From contig VXAY01005020.1 in NCBI GenBank assembly GCA_013399855.1, positions 124,001 to 188,000 of the forward strand: DNA of 64,000 bases. Reading direction: 5' to 3'. Of this stretch, positions 60,956 to 64,000 are shown piece after piece. Under the pieces are notes generated by a model. The model saw nothing but the letters and a program-made list of their open reading frames with translations. It was not told where the DNA came from and made no database searches. The translations under genes were made by a program, and so were the position numbers. The stretch comes from Oxyruncus cristatus. Lineage: Eukaryota > Chordata > Aves > Passeriformes > Cotingidae. Numbering within the stretch: the stretch's first letter is position 1; each line of letters opens with the position of its first letter.

Positions 60956-62112
60956 TAGCTATACTAGAGTTGTTATAGCAAACTCCAGAACTAAAATTTC
61001 TTTCAAATATAAAGCTAATCTGCCTAGTGGTGTTATGTATCTAATTACTGTAGACCTAGTTATTGTAAAAAAAGCACTAAAGGCAAAAGAACTACAGTCA
61101 TTGATCAATGCAAGGTAACGTAAATAAATAAGCTGGACACTGTTGTGTTGCCAATGAACTATTGCACCACTGCAGAGTATCACGCAAACTGGAGCAGAAG
61201 AGAATTTTGCCAGAGTGTGTACTTAAAGATTTGGCACTAGCTTAATTTCATTTCATTACTATAGTTAATCACATAACAAGCATGCAGAACAGCAGGATAT
61301 AGTTTTTATCATATCTGACGTCAGTAGCTTAAGACAGATAATGAGATATTTCTTGGTATCTCATCCCCTTAAGGTCTTTTCAGTTCAGAGCAAAAGATTC
61401 TTTGAAACACCAAACCTAAAAAAGACTTAGTTTAGATTTGGATAGGTGCTGGAAATGAGGTTGTCATTTTGTAGCCAAGGAATTACAGTTTTTTCCTATA
61501 TAAAAATGAGGCTAGAAGTTCAAAGAGGAAGTAACAAGATTACTTTGGCACACAGGATTACAAGCCTGTTTCTTCTCTTTCGGTTTGAAGCGCTACAGCT
61601 TTTATTCGAGCATGTGAGTTACAATAATCCCTAGTGACTTAACTGCACTACCAGTGTTTATCTTGCTATTGACCCTCTCCAGGTAAATAGTCTCTGTATA
61701 GACAAATAACTCAATAACAATATGTTACATTTGCAGGCTGATTCTAAGGTCAGTGATTCCTGTGTGGCTTGTTCTACTGTAGCCTATCTTCCAACAAGGG
61801 AAAATAAGCTTTCCCCCTCTTTTTAAATCTTCCCATATAATTTTCTAGTTGGTGATATTTCTAGCTGTCTCCTTAGTGAACTTTATTACAAAAAACTTAA
61901 CCTCAAAAGAACATTCCTCTTCTTCTAGCTCTTCATGCCACAAAAAGCACAGCAAGCTTTCTCTCTTAAAAAATAAAATCTATAAAAAATAAAATCAATA
62001 TTAAAAATCAAATCAAAACAAAATCAAAAACCTTTGAACACTTATCACCCAGAGAGGTAACTGAATGTATAAGAGCTTTTCTGATTAATAAGCCTTTAAT
62101 GAGGCAGACTTA
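60956..62112. other. Non-coding stretch, no gene seen
   Basis: No recognised gene. An A-rich tract with AAAATC-type units at 61968-62031 is the only repeat. Confidence 0.5.
61968..62031 (+). repeat. A-rich (AAAATC)-like low-complexity tract
   Basis: AAAAATAAAATC-type units repeat irregularly over about 60 bp. It lies just upstream of the weak CR1-like scrap at 62113 but has no clear link to it. Confidence 0.75.
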
Positions 62113-62205
62113 GCATCATATGGTACTTGAGGTTCAAAGGGACCACTGGAAGTCACCTGGTGCAAACTCCTGCTCAATGCAAGGTCATCACGTACATGAA
62201 CATCT
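62113..62205 (-). mobile_element. Very old CR1-like 3' end scrap
   Basis: The plus strand reads GCATCATATGGTACTTGAGG, TTCAAAGGGACCACTGG and AAGTCACCTGGTGCAAACTC. This resembles the antisense CR1 3' end (ATCATAGAATGG..TTGGAAGGGACC..GGTCATCTGGTCCAAC) with many changes. Similarity is gone by about 62200. The call rests on a ~70-bp match by eye. Confidence 0.5.
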
Positions 62206-64000
62206 TAAAATAATTTCAAAAATGTTTATATCTACAGTTTCTGTACATAAGAGGGCTAGACCGTACACCTGGTCTAAACTCCAAGCACGGGGAAGTGAAG
62301 ATCTTGAGTTCTTTAACTGTGCAAAGTAGTATTTTTTTGTCATCGTACTTGAGATTTTGTGCCTGAAATGTATTTTTTTTTATAATCACTCTGCAAAGGT
62401 ATTTTTATACATAGGATCTGGTTTGAACTTTAAGTTATTTCAATGTTAATAGAATTTTCACCCTTTCACCCTTCATTTTTTAGCAGGTTGCAAAATAGCT
62501 ATTTCTGACAGGAGACCAGGTGGAGAAAGAGAGAGAGGGAAATATAAATGCATTTCTTTAAAACACAGTGAAAATTAAATACAACAACTTGTAAGTATCA
62601 CCATGCAAATTTTCTCACACTTGTCTTTTTAGCAACCCTTGGATTATTTAACAGGTTTCATCACTTCCAAACTAATCACTCAATAAACATATGCCTTAGA
62701 CCTTTCTGCTAAACAGATGTTGTTTTGTTTGAATAGAGATATGTTATGACCCAAACATCTACAACTACTGTTGCAAATTTACTTTTCAAAGCAATCCAGT
62801 TTTTTACTTCTCACTATTTCAACTTGGTTATGATTAATCTTCTCTTGCCTTCCTCCACATTTGGTAGTGATCTAAGAATTGCCAAGTATTTCAAGTTGAA
62901 CTCCATCTTCAACAAAATGCTTTGCCTGTTGACATATGTGATACACAACAGTTTTACTTCTTGTTCACCTTTCAAAGTCCATGAAACCAGACTCCCTCTG
63001 CTGTGCATCACAGACTGGTGGAAGGATGTGTTGACAAAGAGCCAGCAAAGGCTTTATCTATCTAGCATAAGGCACAGACAAAACCTCATAGACACTGAAA
63101 TCTGTCACATAATGTGCGTGTCATTATATCTCAATATCGCAGATACTTGGGGACTTCTTGTCTCCCAGCCCTTTTTTCACCTTCTTCTCCCCAAAAACAT
63201 TGTGTTAACTCAGTACCTTGGAATGGAAATTACATATGAATTTTCTGGAAAAATACAGCATTTATTCCTTCCACAGGCCCACCTGATGATCTTTTGGAAT
63301 TCAGATGATCTTGAACTCTCTCTCCACTGGGAATGTTTGAACAATGCTAATCAAGACATTGAAATTAGAGCAGTATGGGGAGAAAATATATAATGTTGCC
63401 ATCTGTAAACTTAAATTATGGCAAAACTCAAAAAAAAGTCTCTTAGGAAACAGTTTTATTAACCAACTCAGCAAGGTGCACAGGTTAAAAGGGAGGTATG
63501 CCATTTCACTTGGGTATGTTTCCACACTTTTCTGTGGCATGCAGGAAGATGGTGCAGTGGAAATGCCCAAGAGATCAATATTGCAAGAAAAAAGATACAA
63601 ACATGAAAATATTACTCCCTATGAAAAATGACTTTTTTTTTTCAGTCTGTGCATATTTAATATGTAGGTTCAGATGGGTATTTATAAAAATTAAGAGTAA
63701 CAGAAGGAATTTTAATACTCAAAGGCATATTTCTGTAGTATATACTATGGTGTTTTTTAAGCCCAAACCAGGCTTTTTCAAACCCAGAAACTAAACTGGA
63801 TTACTTAGTAGTCAAAGTGGGACATGTTTTTCAACTCGTGGTTGAAAATCTGTTTCTCACAATTGTAAGCTCCTGGTTCTACTCCTGGGCAGAGAGCTAT
63901 TACAGAATGCACTAGTCTCAGAATTAGTTTTCCAAAATCTAACTGAAAATCTACTTTAGATGTAGTGGTAATTGCCAGCAGCTACAGGGCTGGTAAGGAC
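62206..64000. other. Non-coding end of window, one long open frame
   Basis: No recognised gene. The 215-codon plus-strand frame at 62746-63393 is listed separately. Other overlapping frames at 63301-63794 are short and uninformative. Confidence 0.5.
62746..63393 (+). other. 215-codon open frame, unassigned
   Basis: The longest uninterrupted open frame in the window, from an ATG to a stop, outside any recognised repeat. The translation is rich in Leu, Ser, Thr, Ile and Phe, with no recognisable domain, signal peptide, zinc finger or convincing membrane topology. The codons mirror the local pyrimidine-rich composition. A frame this long is uncommon by chance in AT-rich DNA. However, there is no support from a promoter, a splice signal or family resemblance, so I do not call it a gene. 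Confidence 0.15.

Noticed and set aside
1..64000. tRNA, rRNA, snRNA genes and CRISPR arrays
   Set aside because: I looked for B-box-like GGTTCGAATCC sequences, U6-like starts and regularly spaced repeats and saw none. Weak or diverged RNA genes and microRNAs could be missed by eye.

Overview
The window is about 64 kb of AT-rich vertebrate nuclear DNA, almost certainly from a bird. The main evidence is at least a dozen CR1 (chicken repeat 1) LINE fragments. They lie in both orientations and are 5'-truncated, and most carry the CR1 3' signature: an ATTCTATGATTCTATGAT-type 8-mer repeat preceded by a TTGGAA...GATGATCTTTAAGGTCCCTTCCAAC block. One short fragment resembles a common avian endogenous-retrovirus LTR (from memory, seen often in passerine genomes). 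I recognise no cellular protein-coding gene, tRNA, rRNA or other structured RNA gene. The window reads as intergenic sequence or the inside of a very long intron. I found nothing bacterial: no operons and no CRISPR array.

Layout. 1-2.9 kb is unannotated AT-rich DNA. 2.9-3.7 kb is a plus-strand CR1. 8.5-9.1 kb is a plus-strand CR1 inserted in a TG-rich tract. 11.3-12.2 kb holds a minus-strand CR1 followed by an internally deleted plus-strand CR1. 12.2-25.0 kb is repeat-poor, with short microsatellites and small tandem duplications. A plus-strand CR1 lies at 25.0-25.5 kb, and the best-preserved CR1 of the window at 27.4-28.2 kb. From 32.8 to 34.6 kb two minus-strand CR1s lie head to tail, and the upstream one carries an internal in-frame repeat of its reverse-transcriptase motif. 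At 41.9 kb is the LTR fragment. From 43.3 to 45.4 kb three plus-strand CR1 pieces lie in a cluster. 47.6-48.8 kb is a long minus-strand CR1 that keeps an FADD motif. 48.8-60.5 kb is again repeat-poor apart from low-complexity tracts. A minus-strand CR1 lies at 60.5-61.0 kb and a very old CR1-like scrap at 62.1 kb.

The coding signal in the window is mostly dead CR1 ORF2 (reverse transcriptase and the region C-terminal to it). Three non-CR1 open frames are reported as weak candidates only: a Cys-containing frame with a hydrophobic C-terminus on the minus strand near 40.0-40.3 kb, a single-TM frame on the minus strand at 46.7-46.9 kb, and a 215-codon plus-strand frame at 62.7-63.4 kb. None resembles a family I can name. 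The most distinctive non-coding structure is a set of four overlapping, mutually exclusive hairpins at 26,442-26,516. I found no convincing previously undescribed system. Repeat family assignments are from memory of CR1 sequence, not from a database search.
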